Below are positions 1 to 8,446 of a stretch of DNA of 64,000 bases, in pieces (position 1 is the stretch's first letter; every line of letters begins with the position of its first letter). Both the position numbers and the translations under genes were made by a program. The notes beneath the pieces were generated by a model. That model ran no database searches and was not told the origin of the DNA. It saw only the letters and a program-made list of their open reading frames with translations. The stretch comes from Demequina aestuarii. Lineage in GTDB: Bacteria > Actinomycetota > Actinomycetes > Actinomycetales > Demequinaceae. The DNA is taken from the NCBI RefSeq assembly GCF_000975095.1, contig NZ_BBRD01000001.1:1817467-1881466 (forward strand). Direction: 5' to 3'.

Positions 1-1
1 G

Positions 2-151
2 CGCCAGCGCGAGGCTCTCGAACTCACTTACTTCAAGGGCTTCACGCAGCGAGAGGCGGCGGACGCCCTGGGGGTGCCGCTCGGCACCGCGAAAGCACGC
101 ATTCGTGACGGACTCATCAAGCTGCGCGACGCGTTGGGGGGCGAGCGATGA
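2..151 (+). CDS. ECF-type RNA polymerase sigma factor, C-terminal 49 residues (partial)
   Basis: Only the 3' end of the gene lies in the window. The visible 49 residues form a sigma region 4 helix-turn-helix: [20 protein letters not shown] matches the ECF pattern in which the second helix contacts the -35 element. The stop codon overlaps the start of the next gene by 4 bases (ATGA), and that gene encodes an RskA-like anti-sigma factor, so the two are translationally coupled. A SigK/RskA-like pair is the natural reading, but the diagnostic N-terminal part is outside the window, so no symbol is given. Confidence 0.9.
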   Translation, partial: RQREALELTYFKGFTQREAADALGVPLGTAKARIRDGLIKLRDALGGER

Positions 152-939
152 ACGTCGATCCGCACTCCCTGGTGGGCGCCTACGCCGTCGATGCGCTCGA
201 CGCACCCGAGCGTGCGCTCATCGAGAGCCACCTCGACGAGTGCGCGGAGTGCCGCGAGGAGCTCGCGTCGTTCGCGGCAGTGGCGACCGCGATCGCGGAT
301 GCGCATGCGACCGCTCCGCCGACCTCCCTGCGGTCGCGCGTGATGGCGGCCGTGGGCGGCACCGCCCAGCTCACGCCGGCCGATGCGCAGGCGGACTCGC
401 GCGCCGAGGCCCGCTCAGGGATGCTCGCTGCCGACCACACGCCTGTGGCAGACGCCAGGGCGGAGAGCGCCCCGCGCGGCCGCGCGCGACGATGGATGCC
501 CGCACTGCTGGGCGCCGCCGCATCGGCCGTCGCGGTCGCCATCGTGGCCGTCGGCGCGCTCGACCTCGGCGGCGGAGACGACGCCTCGCAGATCGCGCTC
601 GAGAAGGACGTGATGATGGTGACCTCGGCGCCAGACGCGCAGTCCATGGACCTCGACCTGGGCAACGGGCACGTCGTGGCGAGCGAGCGCATGGACGGCA
701 TGGCGCTGATGGGCGCCGCGGCGCCGATGCCCAGCGACGGCATGGAGTACCAGGTGTGGCTCGTGATGGACGACGGCACGGCGATGCCCGGCCCCACGTT
801 CATGCCACAGGACGACGGCGAATACATGGCCGTGGTCCACATGGACCTGGGCGACGTGGCGGCGGTGTGCATCACCGAGGAGCCGGCGGGCGGCTCGACC
901 CACCCCACCACGGAGCCGATGCATACCGTCGAGCTCTAG
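148..939 (+). CDS. Membrane-anchored anti-sigma factor, RskA-like
   Basis: 263 residues. The N-terminus carries a zinc-binding anti-sigma (ZAS) motif, HLDECAEC (His28, Cys32, Cys35), which in this family grips the cognate sigma factor in the cytoplasm. One hydrophobic helix at about residues 117-138 crosses the membrane. The extracytoplasmic part (about 150-260) resembles the RskA C-terminal domain ([17 protein letters not shown]) and would sense the signal or be cut by regulated proteolysis. It is rich in Met and Asp. The start overlaps the sigma gene stop by 4 bases. The pair likely forms an autoregulated unit, but the promoter is outside the window. Confidence 0.9.
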   Translation: MNVDPHSLVGAYAVDALDAPERALIESHLDECAECREELASFAAVATAIADAHATAPPTSLRSRVMAAVGGTAQLTPADAQADSRAEARSGMLAADHTPVADARAESAPRGRARRWMPALLGAAASAVAVAIVAVGALDLGGGDDASQIALEKDVMMVTSAPDAQSMDLDLGNGHVVASERMDGMALMGAAAPMPSDGMEYQVWLVMDDGTAMPGPTFMPQDDGEYMAVVHMDLGDVAAVCITEEPAGGSTHPTTEPMHTVEL

Positions 940-946
940 GCCGAGC

Positions 947-3334
947 TCACCCCTTCCAGGCGGCGAGGTCGTCCAGGGCCCGCTGATACTCGGGACTGTA
1001 GCCATAGCTCGAGTGGGTGAGCACGTGCTCCACTCCGCGTGGGGGTGTGTGCGACGCCTGCCGACTCGCAGAGCCGAGAGCGAGAATCGAGTGCCCCAGC
1101 GGGTCCGTCTCCCGGAAGAGGTGGATCCACCGTCCCGGCGCGGCGTCGTCGAGCGCGCGCAGCCTGGCGTCGTCGAACAGGTGCGGGAACAGCCGCTGGT
1201 AGTGGGCGGAGAGCAGCGTGCCGTAGCTGAGGAATCGCAGCGCGCTCGCGTGCGCGGGGTCGTCGGCGAGCAGGCGCCGCATCGCGGGGAAGCCCAGCAC
1301 CGCGCCCTGGCTGTGGCAGCTGAGGACGATGCAGTGGCTCGGATGATCGGTGCGCAGGTCGGTCAGGCGCCGTTCGAGCGCCGGGATGGCGGTCTCCGAG
1401 TACGGCGGCGGCGCCCAGGGATGATGCAGCCGGGGCCAGAAGTTGGTGAGGTCCCACAGCACGCCGACGCCCCGGCGCGACTCCCGGTTGCCCGAGGCGG
1501 AGAGCACGAACCACAGCACCGAGACCGCGGGGATGAACAGCGCGACCGTCACCGCCACGAGAGTGAAGCCGGACGCCGCCACCCAGGGGTCGCCGAGTCC
1601 GGTCGCGGCGATCACCTCCGAGTCCAGCGGCGACGAGCCGCCGAGCACGGTCTGCGATGCGTTGCTCTCGGAATCCAGGCCGTCCACCGGGGCCCCCTGC
1701 CCCGCCCTGTCCACCCGCGCCCACGACAGCACGTCGAACCCCGCGCGCTGCAGCAGCCATCCGAGGGACCCGACCCCCGCCACGGTGACGGCCGCCACCA
1801 TCAGCGCTGCGCGCCTGCCGCGGCACGCGCGCACCACCAGGTACGCGACGAACAGCCAGCCTGCGGCACCGATCACCAGGCGCGGCTCCGTCACGAGGCG
1901 GCCGACCGTCTGCGCCCATTGCCCGCCAGGAAGGCTGACGCGGAGGAGTTCGCCCACGACGAGCACACCCGCCGCGATCAGCATCCCGAGCCCCGCACGC
2001 CGTACCTCGACTGGCGCCAGCTCGACGGCCCGGCGCACCCGTGTCGCTCCGTCGACGCCCAGGTCACCGGGGTGAGCGAGAGGCCGTGCCTCGCCCACCA
2101 CGCGCGCGGCGATGAACAGCACCCCGCAGGTCAGCACCACGGCCGCGAAGTCGACCAGCCGGAACATCGCGGCGGGCGCAGGCGCCTCGACGAAGGCCCT
2201 GACCGACCGGTCCGACCCGGACGCGAGCAGCGCATACGACAACGCCCCGAACGCCGAATACGACATGAAGAACCCCAGCGCCGCGAACACCACGGAGAAG
2301 CCCGCCGACTCCCGGACGGGCATGCGACGCTCCGCCCCAGAGGCGACGCCCAGGGCGATCACGGCCGACGCGGCCAGCACGAAGTGGATGACGGTCAATC
2401 CCGTCGCGGCCGCCGACGCCCCCTCGCGCAGCGCCGCCGCCACGGCGGCGGCAACCACCGCCGCCGCTCCGACCACGGCGGCCGGTCCGCCGGCCGGATG
2501 AGCGGCGTCGGGCCCCGCGACGCGCGTGCCGAGCACGGCGGCGACCCCGAAGGCCAGGGCTGCGCCGGCGAGCACGGCGACCAGAATCGCCGCCACCACG
2601 GCCCCTGGTGACGCGGCAGCCGCGCCGTCCAGCGTCACCGCCCAGCCCACGAGTGCGATGACGGCAAGTGCCACTCCCAAGTGAGCCAGGGCGAGCGAGC
2701 GCAGCGCGAGGGCGCGCCCCCATGGGTCGTCGTGACGGTCACGGTCATCGGGCGCTCCGCCCACCTTCGCCAACGCGTGCAGACCGGCAGGGACGAGCGC
2801 CGCGAGCAGGACCATCGCCGCCGCGCGGCCGGGGGCGAGCGGCGCATCGGCGGTCATGAGCCCCAGCACCGACGCGGCCGCCTGGACGGCGACCGCACCG
2901 ATCAGCGCCGTGGCCACCAGCGTGACGACCCTCATCGCGGCATCGCGCACTGTCGACGCGCGGGACCGCGGTGCGCGGTCGGCGCCAGGCGCGCCGCGCT
3001 CGGGCAGCGAGTGGGCAGGAGTCATCCAGCCGGCGACGTTGATGAGCGACAGTGGCGCGAGGAACAGCCACAGCGCGGTGATGCGGCTGCGGGACGTGAG
3101 CCCGCCCCAGCTGAAGGCCTCCGCGATCCCGCCGGACGTCCCCGCATCGTGCGCGCGGTAGAAGCCCGCATCGGCATCCCCCGCGACGCGCACCGGGAAC
3201 GCGCCCAGCAAGGCCTGCGGCGGCGTCCCCGACACCCCGTGCACCCGAACCTCGATGGTGCGGTCCGGCACACGCACCCGCACGAGCTCCTCGACCGGCT
3301 CCATGCGAGCGAAGGTACACCCGCGTCTGGCCAT
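947..3334 (-). CDS. Large multi-pass membrane protein with alpha/beta-hydrolase-like C-terminal domain
   Basis: 795 residues. The N-terminus holds an RVHGVSGTPPQALL segment, as in actinobacterial 'HGVGGTPP' membrane hydrolase-like proteins. About a dozen hydrophobic segments follow through the middle. The C-terminal third has a serine-hydrolase elbow in VLSCHSQGAVLG (CHSQG in place of GxSxG) and conserved-looking His residues further on (LGHSILAL, EHVLTHSSYGYSPEY). The substrate is unknown; a lipid or cell-envelope ester is plausible. I chose the first ATG because a GGAG lies 8 bases upstream; the ATG ten codons later has no visible ribosome site. It converges on the anti-sigma gene with only 7 bases between the stops. 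Confidence 0.75.
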   Translation of the reverse strand: MARRGCTFARMEPVEELVRVRVPDRTIEVRVHGVSGTPPQALLGAFPVRVAGDADAGFYRAHDAGTSGGIAEAFSWGGLTSRSRITALWLFLAPLSLINVAGWMTPAHSLPERGAPGADRAPRSRASTVRDAAMRVVTLVATALIGAVAVQAAASVLGLMTADAPLAPGRAAAMVLLAALVPAGLHALAKVGGAPDDRDRHDDPWGRALALRSLALAHLGVALAVIALVGWAVTLDGAAAASPGAVVAAILVAVLAGAALAFGVAAVLGTRVAGPDAAHPAGGPAAVVGAAAVVAAAVAAALREGASAAATGLTVIHFVLAASAVIALGVASGAERRMPVRESAGFSVVFAALGFFMSYSAFGALSYALLASGSDRSVRAFVEAPAPAAMFRLVDFAAVVLTCGVLFIAARVVGEARPLAHPGDLGVDGATRVRRAVELAPVEVRRAGLGMLIAAGVLVVGELLRVSLPGGQWAQTVGRLVTEPRLVIGAAGWLFVAYLVVRACRGRRAALMVAAVTVAGVGSLGWLLQRAGFDVLSWARVDRAGQGAPVDGLDSESNASQTVLGGSSPLDSEVIAATGLGDPWVAASGFTLVAVTVALFIPAVSVLWFVLSASGNRESRRGVGVLWDLTNFWPRLHHPWAPPPYSETAIPALERRLTDLRTDHPSHCIVLSCHSQGAVLGFPAMRRLLADDPAHASALRFLSYGTLLSAHYQRLFPHLFDDARLRALDDAAPGRWIHLFRETDPLGHSILALGSASRQASHTPPRGVEHVLTHSSYGYSPEYQRALDDLAAWKG

Positions 3335-3384
3335 GCGCCGGGCTCCGCTCAGCGCGAGCGCCGTAGCAGAGGCACACTGGGGGT

Positions 3385-3969
3385 ATGGCCGAGATTCTGA
3401 TGCTCCATCATGTGCACGGCCTCACCGAGGGCCTGTGCTCGCTGGCGGACCGGTTGCGCGCGGGCGGCCACACGGTGCACACCCCCGACGCGTTCGGCGG
3501 CCAGACATTCGCGAGCATCGACGACGGCCTCGCATACGCCGCCCGGATCGGACACGACGCCCTGCTGGAATCGGCGATGCGATCCGCGCGACTCCATCCC
3601 GAGGCCGACGTGGTGATGGGCTTCTCGATGGGCGCGACGCACGCACAGCATCTCGCACAGGTCCGGCGGCGCATGCGCGGATGCATGCTGATGGGCGGCG
3701 CCAGCAGCGCCGAGATGCACGGTTCCTTCTGGCGACCGAGAGTGGCGCTGCAGATTCACGTCGCCGACCCCGATGACTGGTGCTCCGCGGACGAGGTGGG
3801 CGCGCTGGAACGGGAGGTCCCGGCCGCCGAGGTCTACCGCTACCCGCACCAGCGCCACATGTTCGTGGATCCCTCGACGCGCGACTACGACGCGGATGCC
3901 GCCGACAGGTTCGAGGAGCGGCTGAACGACTGGCTCTCTCGCCTCGACGCCGCCACCGCCACCGCCTGA
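3385..3969 (+). CDS. Dienelactone hydrolase family protein
   Basis: 194 residues, close to the normal length for compact dienelactone-hydrolase-like alpha/beta hydrolases. The nucleophile elbow is GFSMGA, with Ser where classical dienelactone hydrolases have Cys. An Asp-bearing strand (VADPDDWCSADE) and a C-terminal catalytic His in HQRHMFVDPSTRDYD complete the triad layout. It is a soluble cytoplasmic enzyme; the true substrate cannot be told from sequence. Transcribed alone, divergently from the membrane hydrolase-like gene 50 bases upstream, and followed by a hairpin. Confidence 0.85.
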   Translation: MAEILMLHHVHGLTEGLCSLADRLRAGGHTVHTPDAFGGQTFASIDDGLAYAARIGHDALLESAMRSARLHPEADVVMGFSMGATHAQHLAQVRRRMRGCMLMGGASSAEMHGSFWRPRVALQIHVADPDDWCSADEVGALEREVPAAEVYRYPHQRHMFVDPSTRDYDADAADRFEERLNDWLSRLDAATATA

Positions 3970-3975
3970 CCCCGG

Positions 3976-4002
3976 CCCTCTGCGCCTTAGCGTCCCAGAG
4001 GG
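3976..4002. terminator. Hairpin between convergent genes
   Basis: Inverted repeat CCCTCTG / CAGAGGG with a 13-base loop, 7 bases after the hydrolase stop. There is no T tract, as is usual for GC-rich actinobacterial terminators. It may serve only the rightward gene. Confidence 0.45.
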
Positions 4003-4085
4003 CAGTGGGTGACGGATCTGGCGTTCACGCGCGCCCTGCGGCACTCTCAGCGTCGCTTCAAGGAAAGCGTGTCGCCGCGCCCGCC

Positions 4086-4580
4086 TCAGGCCGGGTCGGT
4101 CACGTCTGCGACGCTCGCGTCCAGCACCTCGACCAGCTGCGCCGGGTGCACCGTCGCCGCGACCCCGTGGGCGCCGCCGCCGATGGATACGGGCCCCTCA
4201 CGCGACACGATCAGCGCATCGGCGATCACGGGCCACGGCGCACCGGCGGGCGACGGCGACGATCCGAACGGCGTGATGGTGCCGCGCTCGTATCCAGTGA
4301 CGTCGCGCGCGGCGTCCTTGTCCGGCATCGACAGCCGCGAGACGCCCAGGTGCTCACGCAGCTTGGGCCACGAGATCTGACGGTCGCCGGGAACGAGCAC
4401 GAACAGGAAGTCGTCCTCGCCGCGACGCACCACGAGCGTCTTGAGAATCTGGCGCGCCTCCAGCCCGCGGGCCTGAGCGGCCTCCTCGAGCGACCGCACG
4501 GGGCCGTGCACGGTGACCTCGAACTCGATTCCCGATGCGGCGAGCGCCCTCGTCGCCGGCGTCTCGGGGGCGGCGGTCAC
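4086..4580 (-). CDS. YbaK/EbsC-family aminoacyl-tRNA deacylase
   Basis: 164 residues, full length for the YbaK/ProX family, which hydrolyses misacylated tRNA in trans (typically Cys-tRNA-Pro). Family hallmarks seen: a QILKTLVVR segment that carries the catalytic-site Lys, LVPGDRQISWPKL, YERGTITPFG (a substrate-pocket loop), and a GGGAHG turn near the C-terminus. Start is GTG, overlapping the stop of the upstream gene by 4 bases (GTGA), so the two form an operon. Exact tRNA specificity is not predictable here. Confidence 0.9.
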   Translation of the reverse strand: MTAAPETPATRALAASGIEFEVTVHGPVRSLEEAAQARGLEARQILKTLVVRRGEDDFLFVLVPGDRQISWPKLREHLGVSRLSMPDKDAARDVTGYERGTITPFGSSPSPAGAPWPVIADALIVSREGPVSIGGGAHGVAATVHPAQLVEVLDASVADVTDPA

Positions 4581-5038
4581 AGGTACGCACCATCCGCCTC
4601 GTCCGCGCCGCCGGGGCGCGAGAAGCGATCACGCGCGATGGCCCGGAGCGCGGCGACCATCCACTCACAGATCATCTCGTCGAAGTCGCCCTGCACGCCG
4701 CTGAAGGCCACGATCAGCCCTTCGCGGATGATCGCGCCGGGGTACTTGATGTCACCCTCGCGGTACAGGTGCGGGAAGTCCTGTCGCACGCGAGAGCTGT
4801 CGAGACCGGTGCGCATGGTGACAGCGACCTTGCCCTCGACGTTGCGCAGGTACTCGGGGTTCGGCTCGCCCACGTGACCGACGAACAGCGGCGCGGCCGA
4901 ATCGGGATTCGCAGGGTCGAGCACCATGATGGTGCCACGCAGGCCGTTGATCAGGCCTGCCTCCCGCGCCTTCGCGATCGCGGGCTCGAGGACGGACCAC
5001 GCCATCGCGCAGGACTCTTCGGTGACACCTGGGAACAT
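4577..5038 (-). CDS. Conserved hypothetical protein, possibly GlcG/HbpS-like
   Basis: 153 residues, not firmly recognised. It has an alternating helix-strand layout without membrane segments: AWSVLEPAIAKAREAGL, then GTIMVLDPANPD, then a RTGLDSSRVRQDFPHLYREG segment and a hydrophobic strand AIIREGLIVAFSGVQG. The order resembles the GlcG/HbpS (DUF336) fold, in which a helix leads into a strand of the type VVDxxG, but motif agreement is loose. The promoter faces the MFS gene across about 170 bases. It is coupled to the deacylase downstream by a 4-base overlap. Confidence 0.6.
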   Translation of the reverse strand: MFPGVTEESCAMAWSVLEPAIAKAREAGLINGLRGTIMVLDPANPDSAAPLFVGHVGEPNPEYLRNVEGKVAVTMRTGLDSSRVRQDFPHLYREGDIKYPGAIIREGLIVAFSGVQGDFDEMICEWMVAALRAIARDRFSRPGGADEADGAYL

Positions 5039-5209
5039 GCGAACTCCTTGGGGATTGCGGGCGGCCGATGCACCGGCCGCCTGTCGCTTGCCACGCTAGC
5101 GGATGCGTGGACGAGGGACAGGAACGGCGGGGTGGTCGCGGGCCCCGTCCGGAGGCGGCACAATATGTTGAGGGCAACAACCTTCACCTTCGACGATGGA
5201 GAACGGCCG

Positions 5210-6544
5210 ATGCGCGACGATGCGAGTGCCGAGGCGCGCGCCCGCGCGCCCGAACCGCCGCACGGCTATGCCGTGCCGACGCCAGGCGCCAGCGCATCGG
5301 CCCTCCTGCCAGAGAGCACGGCGCCGGACACCTCCCCCACGGCCCGACCGTGGACGCCACCCGCGTCCTCGCGCAGGTCGATGGCCACGCTGATCGCCCT
5401 CGCCGCATCGGCCTTCATGATCGTCACCAACGAGATCGCACCGCTGGGCCTCATCCGCCTGATGGCGGCGGACCTGGGCCGCACCGAGTCGGAGATCGGC
5501 CTGGTGACCACGGTGTTCGCCGTGGTGGCGATGGTGACGACGGTGCCGCTCGCCCTGCTCACCACCCGCCTGCCACGCCGACCGCTCATCGTCGCGACCA
5601 TGACGTTCTGGTCCGCAGGCGCGCTCGTCATGGCCACCGCCGACTCCTTCAGCCAGGTTCTGGGCGGGCGCGTCATCACCGCGATGGGTCACGCCCTGTT
5701 CTGGGCGGTGGTGACGCCGGCCGCGGCGGGCATGTTCGCCCCTGAGATGCGGGGGCGCTCCGTGACGCGGCTGATGCTGGGCGCGTCCGGGGCCGGCGTC
5801 GTCGGCCTGCCGTTGTCGACCTGGCTCGCCCAGCAGACCGACTGGCGGGTGCCGTTCTGGATCATCGGCATCGGCGGACTGGTGCTGGCGGCCACCATCG
5901 CGGTGCTGATGCCGAGCTTCCGCACCGCACAGGGCTCGGTCGCGCGCGGGGACCTGCCGTCGCTGCGGCGGTTCATCCGGGTGCTCGTCGTGGTGCTGCT
6001 CACCACCTCCTCGATGGCCACGACCTGGACCTACATCACGCCGTTCCTCGTCGAGGTCTCCGGCTTCGCCGAGTCGACGGTGCCGGTGCTGCTCGCGCTC
6101 GCCGGTGCCACGGGCGTGGTCTCGATGTGGCTCACCGGCCGATTCCTGGACCGCTGGCCCGTGAGGGCCGTCGCGCTCGGGGAGGTCGGGCTGCTGGTCA
6201 TGTGGCTGGGGCTCGCATCGCTGGGCCAGCACAAGCCCTTCGCGATCGTCATGGTGCTGCTGCAGGGGCTCGCGTGGTCGCTGTTGGTCGCAGCCATGCT
6301 CAACTGGGCGCTGCGCCACACGCCATGGTCGAGCGACATCGGCGTGGGCGCGCAGGCGAGCACGTTCAATGCCGGCAACGCCGTGGGGTCGGTGCTGGGC
6401 GCCGCCATGCTGGCGTGGTGGGGTGCGCAGTGGCTGCCGCTCGCCTCGGCCATGATGTCTGCCGCGGCGGTGGCGCTCGTGGCGGCGGTGGCACCGGACG
6501 CGACGCGCGCGCTCGCCCGTCGCGGCATGCGTCAGCGACGCTGA
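5210..6544 (+). CDS. MFS transporter, sugar or drug efflux (DHA1/AraJ-like)
   Basis: 444 residues with 12 predicted membrane helices beginning at about residue 59 (MATLIALAASAFMIVTNEIA). The NEIAPLGLI and TTRLPRRPLIVATM loop after helix 2, and RVITAMGHALFW in helix 4, are typical of the sugar-efflux/arabinose-exporter branch of DHA1 permeases. The first 55 residues are Pro/Ala-rich and cytoplasmic. I chose the ATG at 5210 because GGAGA lies 8 bases upstream; an in-frame ATG 15 codons earlier (5165) is an alternative. Reading further upstream in frame only runs through the antisense of the neighbouring gene. Confidence 0.85.
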   Translation: MRDDASAEARARAPEPPHGYAVPTPGASASALLPESTAPDTSPTARPWTPPASSRRSMATLIALAASAFMIVTNEIAPLGLIRLMAADLGRTESEIGLVTTVFAVVAMVTTVPLALLTTRLPRRPLIVATMTFWSAGALVMATADSFSQVLGGRVITAMGHALFWAVVTPAAAGMFAPEMRGRSVTRLMLGASGAGVVGLPLSTWLAQQTDWRVPFWIIGIGGLVLAATIAVLMPSFRTAQGSVARGDLPSLRRFIRVLVVVLLTTSSMATTWTYITPFLVEVSGFAESTVPVLLALAGATGVVSMWLTGRFLDRWPVRAVALGEVGLLVMWLGLASLGQHKPFAIVMVLLQGLAWSLLVAAMLNWALRHTPWSSDIGVGAQASTFNAGNAVGSVLGAAMLAWWGAQWLPLASAMMSAAAVALVAAVAPDATRALARRGMRQRR

Positions 6545-6568
6545 TTCACGGGGCCGCCCCCAGGCAGG

Positions 6569-6979
6569 TCAGTCGGGAATGACGACCGACGGCGTGGTGA
6601 CGGTGCCGAACAGCGACCCGTCTCCCACTGGAAGCTGAGGCGCCATCGGGTCTATCTCGAGGTACGGGGCCACTGTGGCGGTGTACCACCCAAGGAACGT
6701 GTCGGTCGCGGAGCCGATCCACCCCTGCGTCACGGCTAAGTAGCCCACCAGGAGGATCCCGGCCACCGCCAAGGTCCGGAGTGCCACGTCTCCCAAGCGG
6801 AGCCCGATGCGTGTGCGGCGCTCGACCTGCAGTCGGTGCTCGGCCGCCGTACGCGGTTCCCGGGTCGGGCTGGCGATCCCCGGGCGGGGTGTCGTGACCG
6901 TGGGAGCGGTGACGCGGACCGGATGGCGGCCTTCTGTCACCGGCTCCAAGGTCATGACAGAGGGGTGTGTCACTGTCAC
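6569..6979 (-). CDS. Small single-pass membrane protein of unknown function
   Basis: 136 residues. The first 70 are a basic, Thr/Pro-rich cytoplasmic segment (RTAAEHRLQVERRTRIGLRL). One membrane helix follows (TLAVAGILLVGYLAVTQGW), then a short extracellular tail ending in TPSVVIPD. Not recognised as any family. It converges on the MFS gene with 24 bases between stops. The 195 bases upstream, to the lacI stop, hold no recognisable gene. Confidence 0.6.
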   Translation of the reverse strand: MTVTHPSVMTLEPVTEGRHPVRVTAPTVTTPRPGIASPTREPRTAAEHRLQVERRTRIGLRLGDVALRTLAVAGILLVGYLAVTQGWIGSATDTFLGWYTATVAPYLEIDPMAPQLPVGDGSLFGTVTTPSVVIPD

Positions 6980-7174
6980 GGTTTCCTCAAGAGTCGGTGT
7001 GTGTTTGTGCCATCAGTGCCAACTCTCCCACCTTTGGGGCTATTCCGCCTACCCTGCGCGCGTGCCGATACGCAACTGTGACGAACTCCCTGCGAGCGCC
7101 CCTGAAGGACCCCCTCCGCGTCCGTTACTGAGTGGGTCGACTTCACCGTTGGGGGGTCGGCTCCGATGCCCCGT

Positions 7175-8182
7175 TCAGCGGGCGGAGGCACCGGTCGTCG
7201 AGCCGCGCACTGCGAGCCGGGTGGGAAGGGTGACCACCCGGTGGGCGCCTGTGGGCGCCTGCAGCTCGTCGAGCAGGTTCCGGGCGAGCGTCGATCCGAT
7301 CTCCTCGAACGGCAGCTCGATGGTCGACAGGTCGAGCACGTCCGACATCGGGTGTCCGTCGTACCCGATGAGGTCGACGTCGCGACCAGGGACCAGGCCA
7401 TGCTCGCGCATGGTGCGCATGGCGCCGTACGCCATCTCGTCGGAGAACGCGAAGACAGCGGTGGGCGGGTCGTCGCCGGCGAGCAGCTGCTCCATCGCGA
7501 GGGCTCCGCCACTGGTCGTGTAGTCACCCGCGACGATCAGGTCCTGGTCCAGCGTGAGACGCGCGCGTTCCGCAGCGTCACGCACTCCCACGTGCATCTC
7601 GTGCTCGAGCACGCCCGCGTCCACCGCCTCGCGCCCGTAGATGATGCCCAGGCGCCGATGCCCCAGGTCGACCAGGTGGTCAATGGCGCGCGAGGCGCCG
7701 GCGCGGTCGTCCACCCGCACGCTCGACGTGTCCGCACCCCTGGAGCCGAACATCGACACGGGCATCCCGAGTCGCAGGATCTGCTCGAGGTCGCGGCTGT
7801 CCGCGGAGATCGACAGCACGATGAAGCCGTCGACGCGACGCGCGAGTCGCTTGTGGGGCGGGACAGGGTGAGGCTCGCTCGGGTCTCCGGTGCAGTGCAG
7901 CAGCAGGTCCATGCTCGAGCCGCGCATCTCGCTCTCGATGCCGGCGAGCATGCGCTGGAACCCGAGCCGGTCCACGAACGGCGTGATGAGGCCCACGCTC
8001 CCGGCCTTGCCGGTGGTGAGGGCGGCGGCGGCAGGTGAACCGACGTAGTCGAGCCTTTGCGCGACGTCGAGGACGTGCGCGCGCACGGCAGGATCGACGG
8101 ATTCGAACCCTCGGAGCGCCCGCGACACGGTCGCGGTCGAGACACCTGCGACCCGGGCGACATCTTTCACTGTGACGCCCAC
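7175..8182 (-). CDS. LacI-family transcriptional repressor
   Basis: 335 residues, full length. The N-terminus is the classic LacI helix-turn-helix plus hinge: VKDVARVAGVSTATVSRALR followed by ALTTGKAGSVGLITPF. The rest is a periplasmic-binding-protein-like ligand domain (DGFIVLSISADSRDL, VDLGHRRLGIIYG, FAFSDEMAYGAMRTMREHG). I chose GTG at 8182 because GAGAGGAG stands just upstream; longer readings add unrelated residues. It is divergent from the carbohydrate ABC operon, and two operator-like palindromes lie in the gap, so it most likely represses that operon and itself. The inducer is unknown. Confidence 0.92.
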   Translation of the reverse strand: MGVTVKDVARVAGVSTATVSRALRGFESVDPAVRAHVLDVAQRLDYVGSPAAAALTTGKAGSVGLITPFVDRLGFQRMLAGIESEMRGSSMDLLLHCTGDPSEPHPVPPHKRLARRVDGFIVLSISADSRDLEQILRLGMPVSMFGSRGADTSSVRVDDRAGASRAIDHLVDLGHRRLGIIYGREAVDAGVLEHEMHVGVRDAAERARLTLDQDLIVAGDYTTSGGALAMEQLLAGDDPPTAVFAFSDEMAYGAMRTMREHGLVPGRDVDLIGYDGHPMSDVLDLSTIELPFEEIGSTLARNLLDELQAPTGAHRVVTLPTRLAVRGSTTGASAR

Positions 8183-8237
8183 GGAACTCCTCTCACGAAT
8201 TCGTTCCCACAAGATAGCACGGGGCAATCGAGGGCGA

Positions 8238-8249
8238 GTAACCGTTTAC
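8238..8249. promoter_or_regulatory. LacI-type operator, lacI-proximal
   Basis: GTAACCGTTTAC is a near-perfect palindrome (one mismatch) with the central CG typical of LacI-family operators. It lies about 55 bases upstream of the lacI start and shares the GTAACC half-site with the second operator, suggesting autoregulation. Confidence 0.65.
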
Positions 8250-8324
8250 CCACGACCAACGAGCGAACGCTGCAATGGCAGTATCTTCCGCACACCTGAG
8301 CCGTGGTCACGATTGGATTACGGA

Positions 8325-8340
8325 AAGTAACCGGTTACTT
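8325..8340. promoter_or_regulatory. LacI-type operator, operon-proximal
   Basis: AAGTAACCGGTTACTT is a perfect 16-base palindrome with the central CG step that LacI-family hinge helices need. It lies about 107 bases upstream of the binding-protein start codon and overlaps the first bases of a -35-like TTGACA, so repressor binding would block RNA polymerase. Confidence 0.8.
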
Positions 8341-8368
8341 GACAGGGCCGTCTCGGCGTGTGCATCCT
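8339..8368 (+). promoter_or_regulatory. Putative promoter of the carbohydrate operon
   Basis: A consensus -35 hexamer TTGACA (8339-8344) begins inside the operator. The -10 is weaker: CATCCT at 8363-8368, spacing 18. The leader to the GTG start is about 70 bases. Confidence 0.45.
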
Positions 8369-8446
8369 GATCGCGCCGCACCACCGATGCGGCGGCTGGC
8401 CCTCGCCAGTCAGCACCGTCAGCAGTTCACTCAAAGGAGAGAAACC

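Noticed and set aside
1013-2611. 532-residue frame opposite the membrane hydrolase-like gene
   Set aside because: Composition is Arg/His/Gln-rich without any domain; the opposite strand encodes clear membrane helices.
4535-5209. A 220-residue N-terminal extension of the MFS transporter
   Set aside because: It is antisense to the deacylase and neighbouring gene, is Arg/His-rich and has no family likeness; GGAGA supports the start at 5210.
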